Positions 41,726 through 50,096 of a stretch of DNA of 64,000 bases are shown here, in pieces. Position 1 is the stretch's first letter, and each line of letters opens with the position of its first letter. Source of the DNA: a virus; IMG/VR virus record IMGVR_UViG_3300012582_000005, positions 224,573 to 288,572 of that record; one strand, 5' to 3'. The position numbers and the translations under genes are program-made. Under the pieces are notes generated by a model that saw only the letters and a program-made list of their open reading frames with translations, did not search any database and was not told the origin of the DNA.

Positions 41726-43091
41726 ATTCTTCTTTATCTTCTTTATTTTCATCCTCTGTTTCTATTGGTTCAACGGGTTCTTGTTGTTCAATTTCAGCTT
41801 CGATTATTTCTTCTTCTTTTGCTTTTTGTTCTTCGTCTTCTTCATTAGGCTTATCTGTTTTTTTAATACCCTTTTTAACAACTTTCTTAGTATCTGTATA
41901 CTCTATTGGTAGTTCAACTGATAGTCGTAGTATCCTTCTTCTAAATGATTCAATCTGTTCATCGAAATATTTAAGAAGTTTTAAGAATATACTTCTTGGA
42001 TTTTCGGTATTTAAATTATATTTACTGAAAATTTCTTCTCTCTTATCAACTTTAGGAATTATGGGACGATTAGGAACATCAACTTTTCTCTTATTGATAG
42101 CTTTTTCTTCTTTCTCTTCTTGTGCATCAATAGCTCTATCAACATCTTGAAGAATTCCTTTTAAGTCATCATCGGTGAATTTCATTTTAACTCGTTTACC
42201 ATCTTCAATCATAACAACAGTATGTCCGTGTTTAATTAAATCATACAGAGTATCCAAATTAAAGATATATGCTTGTAAAGACTCCCAGTGAGTAGTCTTT
42301 TTAAGTTTGTCCATTAAATCTTTTTGATTAATAGAGCCTGTTTTTGGATCTTTCGAAGGTTTAATTGCTTTTTCTTTTAGCAGTTCATAGTAAGTCTGGG
42401 TAACTTTAGCACCAATTTCTTTTTCACTGAAATAGTAAATAGCTTTAGAAATATAGTTAGTTAAAAATTGTCTTGCTTCACTATCATTCTTCTCTGATTT
42501 AGTTACTCCTTTTTTATCGGCGGCTTGTTTATTCCAAATAGCAACTCTACCAAATTCTTTTTTGGCAACTTGTCTATTTTTTTCATAGTCAACTTTATCC
42601 TTCCACTTATAGTGTTGGTACACATGTGTTAATTCGTGTGGAACTCTTGAGTAAGCTAAATCTCTAACTTCGATTGGATTTTTAAAACTGTCTAATTTAA
42701 TTTCAAGTTTTAAACCTATAGTAGCTTGTATAATTCTACCATCATCATCAAAGTGTGTTCTTTCTTTTTTGTATGTAGCCTTGGCACTACCTCTTACTTC
42801 ATCAAAAACTATAGTTAATTTATGTAAAGGGAATTCTGCGGGTGGATTTTCAATGTCAATAACTATGGGTACGTTAATAACTTTTTCTTCTAATGCTTTT
42901 ATACAAGCATTGAATCTATCTTCTGGTTTTTTGAATCTTTTATTTGCATATTGATCCCTGATAGTGATTATTTCCTTCTTTACACGAAATAATTCTTTTT
43001 TAACTAATTCAACGAAAAAGTCCATACCAGGTACTACACCTCTATTTTCATTGATTGAATTATGTTCATCAAAAGACATTATATTTGACAT
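41724..43091 (-). CDS. HExxH metalloprotease with capsid-targeting-like N-terminus, 455 aa
   Basis: N-terminus MSNIMSFDEHNSINE followed by N is a diverged copy of the shared peptide (I-N-E). SRVPHELTHVYQH (HELTH at 152-156, H160) is a zinc-metalloprotease active site of the HExxH type. Helical segments follow, and the last 60 residues are extremely acidic (runs of E, P and K). A protease carried in the capsid, for maturation or for use after injection, is a reasonable inference. Substrate unknown. Confidence 0.8.
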   Translation of the reverse strand: MSNIMSFDEHNSINENRGVVPGMDFFVELVKKELFRVKKEIITIRDQYANKRFKKPEDRFNACIKALEEKVINVPIVIDIENPPAEFPLHKLTIVFDEVRGSAKATYKKERTHFDDDGRIIQATIGLKLEIKLDSFKNPIEVRDLAYSRVPHELTHVYQHYKWKDKVDYEKNRQVAKKEFGRVAIWNKQAADKKGVTKSEKNDSEARQFLTNYISKAIYYFSEKEIGAKVTQTYYELLKEKAIKPSKDPKTGSINQKDLMDKLKKTTHWESLQAYIFNLDTLYDLIKHGHTVVMIEDGKRVKMKFTDDDLKGILQDVDRAIDAQEEKEEKAINKRKVDVPNRPIIPKVDKREEIFSKYNLNTENPRSIFLKLLKYFDEQIESFRRRILRLSVELPIEYTDTKKVVKKGIKKTDKPNEEDEEQKAKEEEIIEAEIEQQEPVEPIETEDENKEDKEE

Positions 43092-43159
43092 GTTCTATAT
43101 ATTATATTCCAAATTATTTTTTAAACTTATATTTAGCAATATACCAAATATATTTCAGT

Positions 43160-43501
43160 TTATCTATTGAATAATGTTTTTAATGTATTAACTTTATCGC
43201 TCTTTTTTTGAATAGACACCTTAAAATTACAATTATAAGGCATAAACATTGATTGGAAAGAAATGAATATATTATCTTTAATGAATATATTATACATCGT
43301 GATTGTTTGCTTTGGAAGTCCTTTAATTTTACGGGACATGGTAAACCCTTTAGCATCGGATTGTGATACTGTCCATTTTTGAATAGTACTTTTTTGTATG
43401 GGAAATGCTTTATCTGGAATTTCATCCATACATTCAAGTACTATAAAATCACCTTTAACTAATTGTTTAAAATTTTCGGAATATGATAAATATTTACTCA
43501 T
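43160..43501 (-). CDS. Hypothetical protein, 113 aa
   Basis: Beta-rich small protein with KGDFIVLECMDEIPDKAFPI at the start. No family recognised. It has its own Bacteroidetes-type promoter 5 bases upstream of the ATG region. A shadow frame on the same strand (43180-43437) is not considered real. Confidence 0.74.
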   Translation of the reverse strand: MSKYLSYSENFKQLVKGDFIVLECMDEIPDKAFPIQKSTIQKWTVSQSDAKGFTMSRKIKGLPKQTITMYNIFIKDNIFISFQSMFMPYNCNFKVSIQKKSDKVNTLKTLFNR

Positions 43502-43505
43502 AGGA

Positions 43506-43536
43506 CAAATATAACAAAATTAATTTACTTTACAAA
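43506..43536 (-). promoter_or_regulatory. Bacteroidetes-type promoter (minus strand)
   Basis: On the minus strand TTTG (43536-43533), a 19-base spacer and TATATTTG (43513-43506) match the consensus. The ATG at 43501 is very close, so the 5' leader must be only a few bases long. Confidence 0.62.
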
Positions 43537-43556
43537 ATTTATATAATATTTTTAAA

Positions 43557-44108
43557 TTACTTTTTTGGACTTATCATCATATGCATATTTTTACCTTCTA
43601 ATTTAGGCAAACTATCAATTTTTCCAACTTCTTGAATATCGTTAGCTAAACTTAAAAGAAGATATTCACCCCTTTCTTTATGTTGTATTTCTCTACCTTT
43701 AAAAACAACAAGAGTTTTAACTTTGTGTCCTTTTTCCAAGAATTCAATTATTTTCTTCTTTTTTACTTCAACATCATTTTCATCTGTATTAGCAGTAAAA
43801 CGAATTTCTTTAAGCTCTTTATTAATCAGCTTTTGTTTTTGAACATTTTCTTTTTCTCTTTTTTTCTGTTCATATAAAAATTTCTGATAATCTACTATTC
43901 TACAAACGGGAGGGTTTGCATTAGGTGATATTTCAACTAAATCTAAATGTAATTCTTGAGCTAATCTTAAAGCTTCTCTATTAGAATAAACTCCTTGTTC
44001 AATATTATCACCAACTAATCTTATTTCATGTGTAGTAATATATGAATTAATTCTGTGTTTATTTTCTTGTTGTTTTTTTCTGAAATCTTTTTTGAAATTT
44101 TGATTCAT
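43557..44108 (-). CDS. infC: Translation initiation factor IF-3
   Basis: The 183-residue protein is a full-length IF-3. The N-terminal domain has INSYITTHEIRLVGDN, YSNREALRLAQELHLDLVEI and NANPPVCRIVDYQKFLYEQ; a lysine-rich linker and C-terminal domain follow with KEIRFTANTDENDVEVKKKK and HKVKTLVVFKGRE. IF-3 monitors start-codon and initiator tRNA choice on the 30S subunit. Together with the phage tRNA-fMet it could bias initiation to phage mRNAs. Its ATG shares a base with the stop of the carrier-protein-like gene upstream. Confidence 0.96.
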   Translation of the reverse strand: MNQNFKKDFRKKQQENKHRINSYITTHEIRLVGDNIEQGVYSNREALRLAQELHLDLVEISPNANPPVCRIVDYQKFLYEQKKREKENVQKQKLINKELKEIRFTANTDENDVEVKKKKIIEFLEKGHKVKTLVVFKGREIQHKERGEYLLLSLANDIQEVGKIDSLPKLEGKNMHMMISPKK

Positions 44109-44380
44109 TAACGTTTGATTTTTTGTTGAACATAGTTATAAATATCACCTACTGTTAAAATTTTTTCGACTTCATCATCTTTAAAAATAACATTCATTCT
44201 TCTTTCAATTAACATTATTATTTCTATTAAGTCGAGTTCGTCTATATTTAATTCTTCATATAGTATTGAATTTTTATTTAATGTATCTAATTTATCTATA
44301 TTTATTCTTAATACTTCCGAAATAGAAGTTTTCACTATCTTTTCAGAGCTTCTTTTATTTCTTAAAGATATTATATCCAT
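44108..44380 (-). CDS. Acyl-carrier-protein-like protein lacking the modified serine (1), 90 aa
   Basis: The four-helix ACP pattern is clear (ILYEELNIDELDLIEIIMLI, then VGDIYNYVQQKI), but the DSL motif that carries phosphopantetheine reads D47-E48-L49. Glu replaces the essential Ser, so it cannot be modified in the usual way. It may be a structural or binding mimic of host ACP. Coupled to infC by a one-base overlap. Confidence 0.82.
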   Translation of the reverse strand: MDIISLRNKRSSEKIVKTSISEVLRINIDKLDTLNKNSILYEELNIDELDLIEIIMLIERRMNVIFKDDEVEKILTVGDIYNYVQQKIKR

Positions 44381-44677
44381 CTAATTTAAACTTCTATTTT
44401 TTCCACCAGTGGCATTTCTAACATAATCATAGAAATCACCAACAGTTTTAAATTCTGAAAATAAATTATCGGGTATTTGAATATCAAATTCAGTTTCTAT
44501 TCCAATTATAATTTCTAAAATATCTATTTCGTCAGCTTTATGAAATCCTTTTATAACAGTGTCAGCGTTAAAATCAATTTCATTAACACTTAAAACATCT
44601 GCAATTATTCGACTTATTCTCGCATTAAATCTTCGTTTACGTCTTATATTATTTATAATTTCATTTTGATCTGCCAT
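44381..44677 (-). CDS. Acyl-carrier-protein-like protein lacking the modified serine (2), 98 aa
   Basis: The ACP-type core HKADEIDILEIIIGIETEFDIQIP followed by VGDFYDYV matches ACP helix II-IV, with Asp49-Glu50-Ile51 in place of Asp-Ser-Leu. It lies directly upstream of the other carrier-like gene with no spacer. The same Ser-to-Glu change in both copies suggests selection, not decay. Confidence 0.83.
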   Translation of the reverse strand: MADQNEIINNIRRKRRFNARISRIIADVLSVNEIDFNADTVIKGFHKADEIDILEIIIGIETEFDIQIPDNLFSEFKTVGDFYDYVRNATGGKNRSLN

Positions 44678-44788
44678 TTAATGCGCTATAGTTTTTTATT
44701 GTGGGTATCACCACCAATAAACCATAACAATTTATTTGAACATGGTATATTTTACATTATATGCATTATTTAATATTTGTTTTAAGTA

Positions 44789-45001
44789 TTAAAATACGAA
44801 TATTCTTATTACCATATATTTAAGTATATTCCAATTTATGATCCATATTATTATAATTCCGAAAAAGTTATAAATTAGCAATATAAACCACAAAACATCC
44901 ATATCTTTTTTGTTTGCCAATTTCTCTAATATAACAGAGATAGAAATAGGTATAACATAAGATAGGAAGAATATTATAGTGTAAACAATTTCTTCAATCA
45001 T
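44789..45001 (-). CDS. Small membrane protein, 70 aa
   Basis: Two transmembrane segments (TIIFFLSYVIPISISVIL and WFILLIYNFFGIIIIWII) with a short charged loop. Overlaps the end of the CCA-adding enzyme gene by 8 bases. Function unknown. Confidence 0.72.
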   Translation of the reverse strand: MIEEIVYTIIFFLSYVIPISISVILEKLANKKDMDVLWFILLIYNFFGIIIIWIINWNILKYMVIRIFVF

Positions 45002-46154
45002 TTAATAAATCTTCTATAATGTTTTTCTTTTTTCCTTGTAGAACTTCGAATAATAAAAGTTTTAATTTATCACCAATTTCTTTACCTTTTAATCCTTTGT
45101 TCATTAAAATATCACCATTAATAGCTAAATCTGTAATTTTAGATGGAAATTCTTTATTTCTAAATTGTGTTATTTCAGTCTCCAATCCTTTTAAAATTGA
45201 AAAATTTAAAACATCGTTAGATTTAGTAATAAGTTCTACCATCAGAAATCTTTTTTCAATTTCTGATAAATCTGTTGTAAATTTATTTCTGAAAATATTC
45301 AAAGCTTTGATTCCTTTTATGGTATCAACATCACCATTCAATCTTTTTTCAAATATTGATTCGGGAGAATGAGAACCTTGAAATAATAAGAAGAAGAATT
45401 CTGAGCGTGTTATTTTTGAATCTAATTGAAAGTCAATAGGTTCTGAGCCTGTTATTTGTTTAAGAACTTTAGAGTCTTTTAAAAGTTTAAATCCTTTTTG
45501 AATGTCTCCTTTTGTGAAAATTTTATCAAGTTCGGTAGTAATTCTTTCTCCGCTTATTTCATCTAAAGATTGAACATTTTTTAAAATAAGATCAAATGTT
45601 TCATCTTCAATATCAAAATCAAAGCGAGAAGCAAATTGAATTACTCTGAGAATTCTTAATGGATCCTCTATAAAAGATTGATTAGATGTGGCTTTAATGA
45701 GTTTATTTTTAATATCAGAAATACCATTAAACGGATCAATCACTCTTCCATCTTTTAATGATATAGCAATAGAGTTTATCGTTATGTCACGGCGAATTAA
45801 ATCCTCTTCGATTTCAAGAAATGGATTTGCGTCAATTTTAAAGCCTTTATGTCCAATATCAATCTTTTTTTCTGTTCTAGGTAAAGCAATGTCAATTGGT
45901 TCTTTAGTCCATCCTTTGGGAATAAATTTGATTACACTAAAAGATTTACCAACATCTTTTTTAACAAAACCATGAGGCAATAGTATTTTTTCAATAACAT
46001 CTATTTCTAATAATCTTACTATTAAATCTATATCTTTAGACTCTTTATTCAAAAATGAATCTCTAACTATACCACCAACAAGAAAAATTTCACCACCTTT
46101 AGCTGTTAAAGCTTTAATTCCATCAATGTTATTTATGTCTTTTAAAATATTCAT
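44994..46154 (-). CDS. cca: CCA-adding tRNA nucleotidyltransferase
   Basis: Class II nucleotidyltransferase with LVGGIVRDSFLNKESKDIDLIV (G-G-x-V-R-D and the D-x-D metal site), the basic RRDITINSIAI motif and DPLRILRVIQFASRF, which together define the bacterial CCA/poly(A) polymerase family. At 386 residues it has the N-terminal catalytic and helical domains. The phage tRNAs do not encode CCA after the discriminator, so this enzyme can complete them. Start chosen at ATG 46154, two codons after a TTG. Confidence 0.94.
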   Translation of the reverse strand: MNILKDINNIDGIKALTAKGGEIFLVGGIVRDSFLNKESKDIDLIVRLLEIDVIEKILLPHGFVKKDVGKSFSVIKFIPKGWTKEPIDIALPRTEKKIDIGHKGFKIDANPFLEIEEDLIRRDITINSIAISLKDGRVIDPFNGISDIKNKLIKATSNQSFIEDPLRILRVIQFASRFDFDIEDETFDLILKNVQSLDEISGERITTELDKIFTKGDIQKGFKLLKDSKVLKQITGSEPIDFQLDSKITRSEFFFLLFQGSHSPESIFEKRLNGDVDTIKGIKALNIFRNKFTTDLSEIEKRFLMVELITKSNDVLNFSILKGLETEITQFRNKEFPSKITDLAINGDILMNKGLKGKEIGDKLKLLLFEVLQGKKKNIIEDLLND

Positions 46155-46157
46155 ATA

Positions 46158-46188
46158 CAAATTTACAGAATTATTTCGTTATTTCAAA
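46158..46188 (-). promoter_or_regulatory. Bacteroidetes-type promoter of the cca operon
   Basis: Minus strand TTTG (46188-46185), a 19-base spacer and TAAATTTG (46165-46158). It lies directly before the cca start, so the leader is very short. It is back-to-back with the rightward promoter at 46174-46205. Confidence 0.62.
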
Positions 46189-46205
46189 AAATATACATAT
46201 CTTTG
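46174..46205 (+). promoter_or_regulatory. Bacteroidetes-type promoter (near-consensus)
   Basis: TTTC (46174-46177, one off TTTG), a 20-base spacer and TATCTTTG (46198-46205), 17 bases before the ATG at 46223. Confidence 0.6.
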
Positions 46206-46222
46206 TAGAAAAATATTTAAGA

Positions 46223-47467
46223 ATGTCAAACGTAAAGAGTTGGGGTATATTTCTTGGTGGGTTAAACCACGCTGGAAAAACGGGGAAGGTTATTAAAACC
46301 ATTCCTGATTTTTCTCCTGATGCTGATCCAGAAATGGTTAAATTTAACATTGCTTTAGTTAATGCTAAAAAATATGGACATTGTGTAATTACGAGGAAGA
46401 ATAAAGATACAGGTTATTTATCAGATACATACAATGATTTAGAACCATTCTTAAATAATGATTATGTTGGTGTTCTTACAACTAAAAGTGGTGATATATT
46501 CATTTCTGAATTTAATAAAATATCATCAAGAGCATATGTTAAGGATGTTGAGTGTCAACCTCTTGAAAAAGTATCTTCTATAGAACCCATTGAGCATGAT
46601 GTTAAAAAAGAGTATAAAGATTTTAATAGAGCATTAACAGCAGCAGCAACTTATCAAATCATTATTAAAGATAAAAATGGATATAATAGTGAAGGAAAAA
46701 CTGGTTTTGATGTTCTAAAGAAAATTATTAAATATAAATACTTTGGATTTTTCTCAAAGAAGCCTAATTTACTGGAATATGTAAGATTTGGATATAGAAA
46801 ACTTTCTGATGATTCGGAAGCACCTTTAATTTATGGTGGTAATGATTATTCAAATAGCGGAACAAGTATTGGTGAATTTCTAAAAATAGAAACAAAAATT
46901 ATTTCAGAACCGAAAAATATTAAATCAAAAAATACATTTTCAAAAGCTTTAATGAGTATTGATGATAATGGTTTTGGTTATATTAAAAGAAAGAGCGATA
47001 GTAAAGCTTATGAATGTAATTTTAGAAGTAATACAATATTTACCAATAAGATATTTCCGACTAAAATGATTGATAGTTTCATGAGTAGTGAATATAATGC
47101 TATCGTGACGAAAGATACTATATACGAATATTGGAGAGTTGATATTCGTCCTATTGCACATAATATGGAAGTTAATGATGTTCTTACCGAAAAATTAAAA
47201 CATCAAGGTGTTTGGGAAGGTGTGAAATTTGAAACTGAAGATTTCAATAAAGTTCTTGACGAATCCATTATTTTTGTTAGAGATAAGGATGGATTTAGAG
47301 GTGATAAACTAACTCAAGGACAAACAGAATTTATAGAAAAATTAATTAAAGAGGAATTTGAGTATTTTGCCGTAAGAAGTACTACTAATAAACTATATGA
47401 ATTTATCTTAGTTGATAAAAGAGATAGAAAAACTGCTGAAGAAGAACCTGTAATTTACCGCAAATAA
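46223..47467 (+). CDS. Tandem paralogue 1 of a repeat family, 414 aa
   Basis: Shares the N-terminal signature (W/Y)GxFLxxLNxxGxxGxIxK with the next two genes (here WGIFLGGLNHAGKTGKVIK). It contains about four copies of an ~85-residue unit with a conserved strand pair NNDYVGVLTTKSGDIFISEF / YFGFFSKKPNLLEYVRFGYRKL. Function is unknown; the repeated beta units and shared N-terminus suggest a structural or secreted-surface role. It has its own promoter. Confidence 0.8.
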   Translation: MSNVKSWGIFLGGLNHAGKTGKVIKTIPDFSPDADPEMVKFNIALVNAKKYGHCVITRKNKDTGYLSDTYNDLEPFLNNDYVGVLTTKSGDIFISEFNKISSRAYVKDVECQPLEKVSSIEPIEHDVKKEYKDFNRALTAAATYQIIIKDKNGYNSEGKTGFDVLKKIIKYKYFGFFSKKPNLLEYVRFGYRKLSDDSEAPLIYGGNDYSNSGTSIGEFLKIETKIISEPKNIKSKNTFSKALMSIDDNGFGYIKRKSDSKAYECNFRSNTIFTNKIFPTKMIDSFMSSEYNAIVTKDTIYEYWRVDIRPIAHNMEVNDVLTEKLKHQGVWEGVKFETEDFNKVLDESIIFVRDKDGFRGDKLTQGQTEFIEKLIKEEFEYFAVRSTTNKLYEFILVDKRDRKTAEEEPVIYRK

Positions 47468-47476
47468 AGATATTTT

Positions 47477-49150
47477 ATGACAATCGTAAGAACATATGGG
47501 CAGTTTCTTGGGAATCTTAATCATTCAGGAAGAATGGGAAAGATTATTAAGACTATGCCTGATTTTGAACCTGGTACTGATATTGAGATTTTTAAATTAA
47601 ATCATGCAATATGTACTGCTAAAAAAATTGGAACATGTATAATCACACGATTAGATAAGAACGATAACTATAATATTGGTATAGGTGATACAACATTGCT
47701 ATCTACATTTTTAAATAATGAATATATCGGTATTTTATCTAACATAGGAAATATACATGAATATCAAAATTTAGGTTCAAGAGAATATACTTATGGTAAA
47801 GATATTGATATGCTATCTTGTTTTGTTGATAATGTTGAAAATTATGATACTGATAAGAAAAATTACAATGATGCTATTAAAGCAGCACATAAATATCAAA
47901 TAGTCATAAGAAATGACAGTAAGTATAAAAATGAATATAAAGGAACTGATGATGGTATGATAACATACGCACTCAATTCCGATTATTTAGGAATATTTAC
48001 TAAAAGTGGAAATATTGCAGAATTTAGAAAGATAGGTATTAGAAAAATTTCGGAAAAAACTCCAACGCCAATTTTGTATAATAATGATGTAGTATCAGAT
48101 GAATCTTTAACTATACACACAGTTATTATACCACCACCAATTCCTATTATACCACCTACAAAAAAAGAGACAGTTGAAAGTAGGCTTTATACAAAATTTA
48201 ATGAATGTGTTAGAAGAACTAGTGATTTTAATTTAATTAAATATAAAGATGGTGAGTTTATAGATGTGTTTGGGTATATTGATAGTGTAAATTTATTAAG
48301 TAGTCTACTTGATGGTAATTATGTTGGATTTCGTTCTAAAAATAAATTAGTTGAATATTACAATCTTGGTACAAAAGATTTGATAGATGATATAGTTCAA
48401 AATCCAATTCTTATTAATATGGGATTTACTGAAGAGACAATTAGTTTTTTAAAATCTATTAATGATGCCGTAGAAAAACAGGGGTGGTTTATATATAGAT
48501 GGAAGAATGGTTCATTCACTTCTAATTATTACGAAAACGGTACTAAAGCGCAAACAATATTAAATGGTGTTGATTATTTTGCTCACATTAGTGATTGTGG
48601 TAGAATTACAGAATTTGTAAAAATAGGAGAAAGGGAAATTGAAATGGATGGTATTCCATTACCTAATTTAAATATTAATAAAGAAATTACTCAGCTTGAA
48701 ATTGATTTTAAAGAAATTATTAAAAGAAATTTATCAATTATAAAATATAAAAATGATATATTAACTGGTGATACTAATGTAATGTGGAATTATAGAATTA
48801 AAGGTTCAAAATATTTTGCATTCAGAGTTGGTAATACTCTTGTTGAATATTCTTTATTAGAAGTAAGAAGTATAACAAGTTCAATATTTCCTAATTCAAA
48901 ATTGAGGAATTATAAAATGGAATTTGAATATGTATTTGCATTTCAAGATGTATTAAAAAATGCGTCTCATAAATTTCTTACAAGAACTAAATCTACAACA
49001 TATATTGGTGGATGTCATATGAATATTAGTGATTTTGGAAAAGCTGATTATATTGGTATAATTGATAATGATAGAGAAAAAATTTATGAGTATATAAAAA
49101 CAGGTGTAAGAGAAATTACGCCCGATATGGAACTACCAAAATTTATTTAA
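47477..49150 (+). CDS. Tandem paralogue 2 of a repeat family, 557 aa
   Basis: N-terminus YGQFLGNLNHSGRMGKIIK matches its neighbours, followed by about six ~85-residue units of the form NxEYIGIL...GNIHEYQNLGSREY, with a proline-rich linker (IIPPPIPIIPPTKK) after unit 2. Nine bases separate it from paralogue 1 and one base from paralogue 3, so the family arose by tandem duplication and differs mainly in repeat number. Confidence 0.8.
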   Translation: MTIVRTYGQFLGNLNHSGRMGKIIKTMPDFEPGTDIEIFKLNHAICTAKKIGTCIITRLDKNDNYNIGIGDTTLLSTFLNNEYIGILSNIGNIHEYQNLGSREYTYGKDIDMLSCFVDNVENYDTDKKNYNDAIKAAHKYQIVIRNDSKYKNEYKGTDDGMITYALNSDYLGIFTKSGNIAEFRKIGIRKISEKTPTPILYNNDVVSDESLTIHTVIIPPPIPIIPPTKKETVESRLYTKFNECVRRTSDFNLIKYKDGEFIDVFGYIDSVNLLSSLLDGNYVGFRSKNKLVEYYNLGTKDLIDDIVQNPILINMGFTEETISFLKSINDAVEKQGWFIYRWKNGSFTSNYYENGTKAQTILNGVDYFAHISDCGRITEFVKIGEREIEMDGIPLPNLNINKEITQLEIDFKEIIKRNLSIIKYKNDILTGDTNVMWNYRIKGSKYFAFRVGNTLVEYSLLEVRSITSSIFPNSKLRNYKMEFEYVFAFQDVLKNASHKFLTRTKSTTYIGGCHMNISDFGKADYIGIIDNDREKIYEYIKTGVREITPDMELPKFI

Positions 49151-49151
49151 T

Positions 49152-49865
49152 ATGTCAGATACCCAAAAATATGGAAAGTTTTTAAGTAGGTTGAATCAAA
49201 GTGGTAAGATGGGTAGGATTTTAAAAGTTGAAAGAAAACTTTTAAAAACTGATATTATACCATTAAGAAAAGATGGTGTAGTTAAACCTGCTTCAAAAAG
49301 TGATATGACTCTACTGGATAGTGCAATGTCTGCTATAAAAAGTATCGTTTCTAATAGTTCTGAGAAAGAACAATTTAATAATATTATCACCGAGGCAATA
49401 AATAACGGATATAGTCTCATTAGTAAGAAGACTAAAACATCTGAATATTCATATGATATTAGGGGTACTATTATTGATACAATTTTAAATAATGAATATT
49501 CAGGTATTATAACACCTAATGGAGAAATTGTAGAAATTGTAAAAAAATATAATCGTCCAATTAAAGATAATTTAGAGCCACCTAAAGAGATATTTAACAT
49601 TACACCTAAACTTGGTAAACATGAGAGGGAATCATATAATCATATGATAGATTTTGTAATATCTAAAAAAGAATATTTCTTTTCTAAAAAGAGCGGTATT
49701 GGTTATAGTTATGGATATTCTAAAAATTTATTGTATGAGTTGAGTAATTGTGATTATTTTGCTATCATCACAGTTAAAAGACATTTAATAGAATTTGTAA
49801 AGAAAGATAGTAGAAAAATTCAAACTAATATGTCACTACCATATTTTATGAGAGCTAAAGATTAG
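49152..49865 (+). CDS. Tandem paralogue 3 of a repeat family, 237 aa
   Basis: N-terminus YGKFLSRLNQSGKMGRILK followed by a variable linker and two repeat units (NNEYSGIITPNGEIVEIV and NCDYFAIITVKRHLIEFV, each followed by RxI). The shortest of three adjacent paralogues. Confidence 0.79.
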   Translation: MSDTQKYGKFLSRLNQSGKMGRILKVERKLLKTDIIPLRKDGVVKPASKSDMTLLDSAMSAIKSIVSNSSEKEQFNNIITEAINNGYSLISKKTKTSEYSYDIRGTIIDTILNNEYSGIITPNGEIVEIVKKYNRPIKDNLEPPKEIFNITPKLGKHERESYNHMIDFVISKKEYFFSKKSGIGYSYGYSKNLLYELSNCDYFAIITVKRHLIEFVKKDSRKIQTNMSLPYFMRAKD

Positions 49866-49888
49866 ATAATAAATCGAATATATATGGA

Positions 49889-50044
49889 ATGAAAAGAAAG
49901 AAAAGTTCTCAGTTAGAAATGAATCAACAGCTTTTAAATATTCTTAGAAAAATTAAAATTTTAGAGGCAAGAATATTGTTTTTGGAAGAAGATGGTATAA
50001 ATTTGAAAAAGATTATTGAAAATCTACAAACAAATACCCAATAA
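49889..50044 (+). CDS. Small coiled-coil protein, 51 aa
   Basis: ATG at 49889 opens a frame with a basic start (MKRKKSSQLEMNQQ) and a clear leucine/isoleucine coiled coil (ILRKIKILEARILFLEED). It fills the gap after paralogue 3. Too short for family assignment. Confidence 0.6.
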   Translation: MKRKKSSQLEMNQQLLNILRKIKILEARILFLEEDGINLKKIIENLQTNTQ

Positions 50045-50045
50045 A

Positions 50046-50077
50046 TTTGTTTATTTAAAATATTTTAATTATTTTTG
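50046..50077 (+). promoter_or_regulatory. Bacteroidetes-type promoter
   Basis: TTTG (50046-50049), a 20-base spacer and TATTTTTG (50070-50077), 19 bases before the ATG at 50097. Confidence 0.7.
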
Positions 50078-50096
50078 TATAAATTAAGTTAAAATC

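Noticed and set aside
43180-43437. 85-residue second minus-strand frame overlapping 43160-43501
   Set aside because: It has no promoter or spacing of its own and an erratic composition; the 113-residue frame with promoter is preferred.
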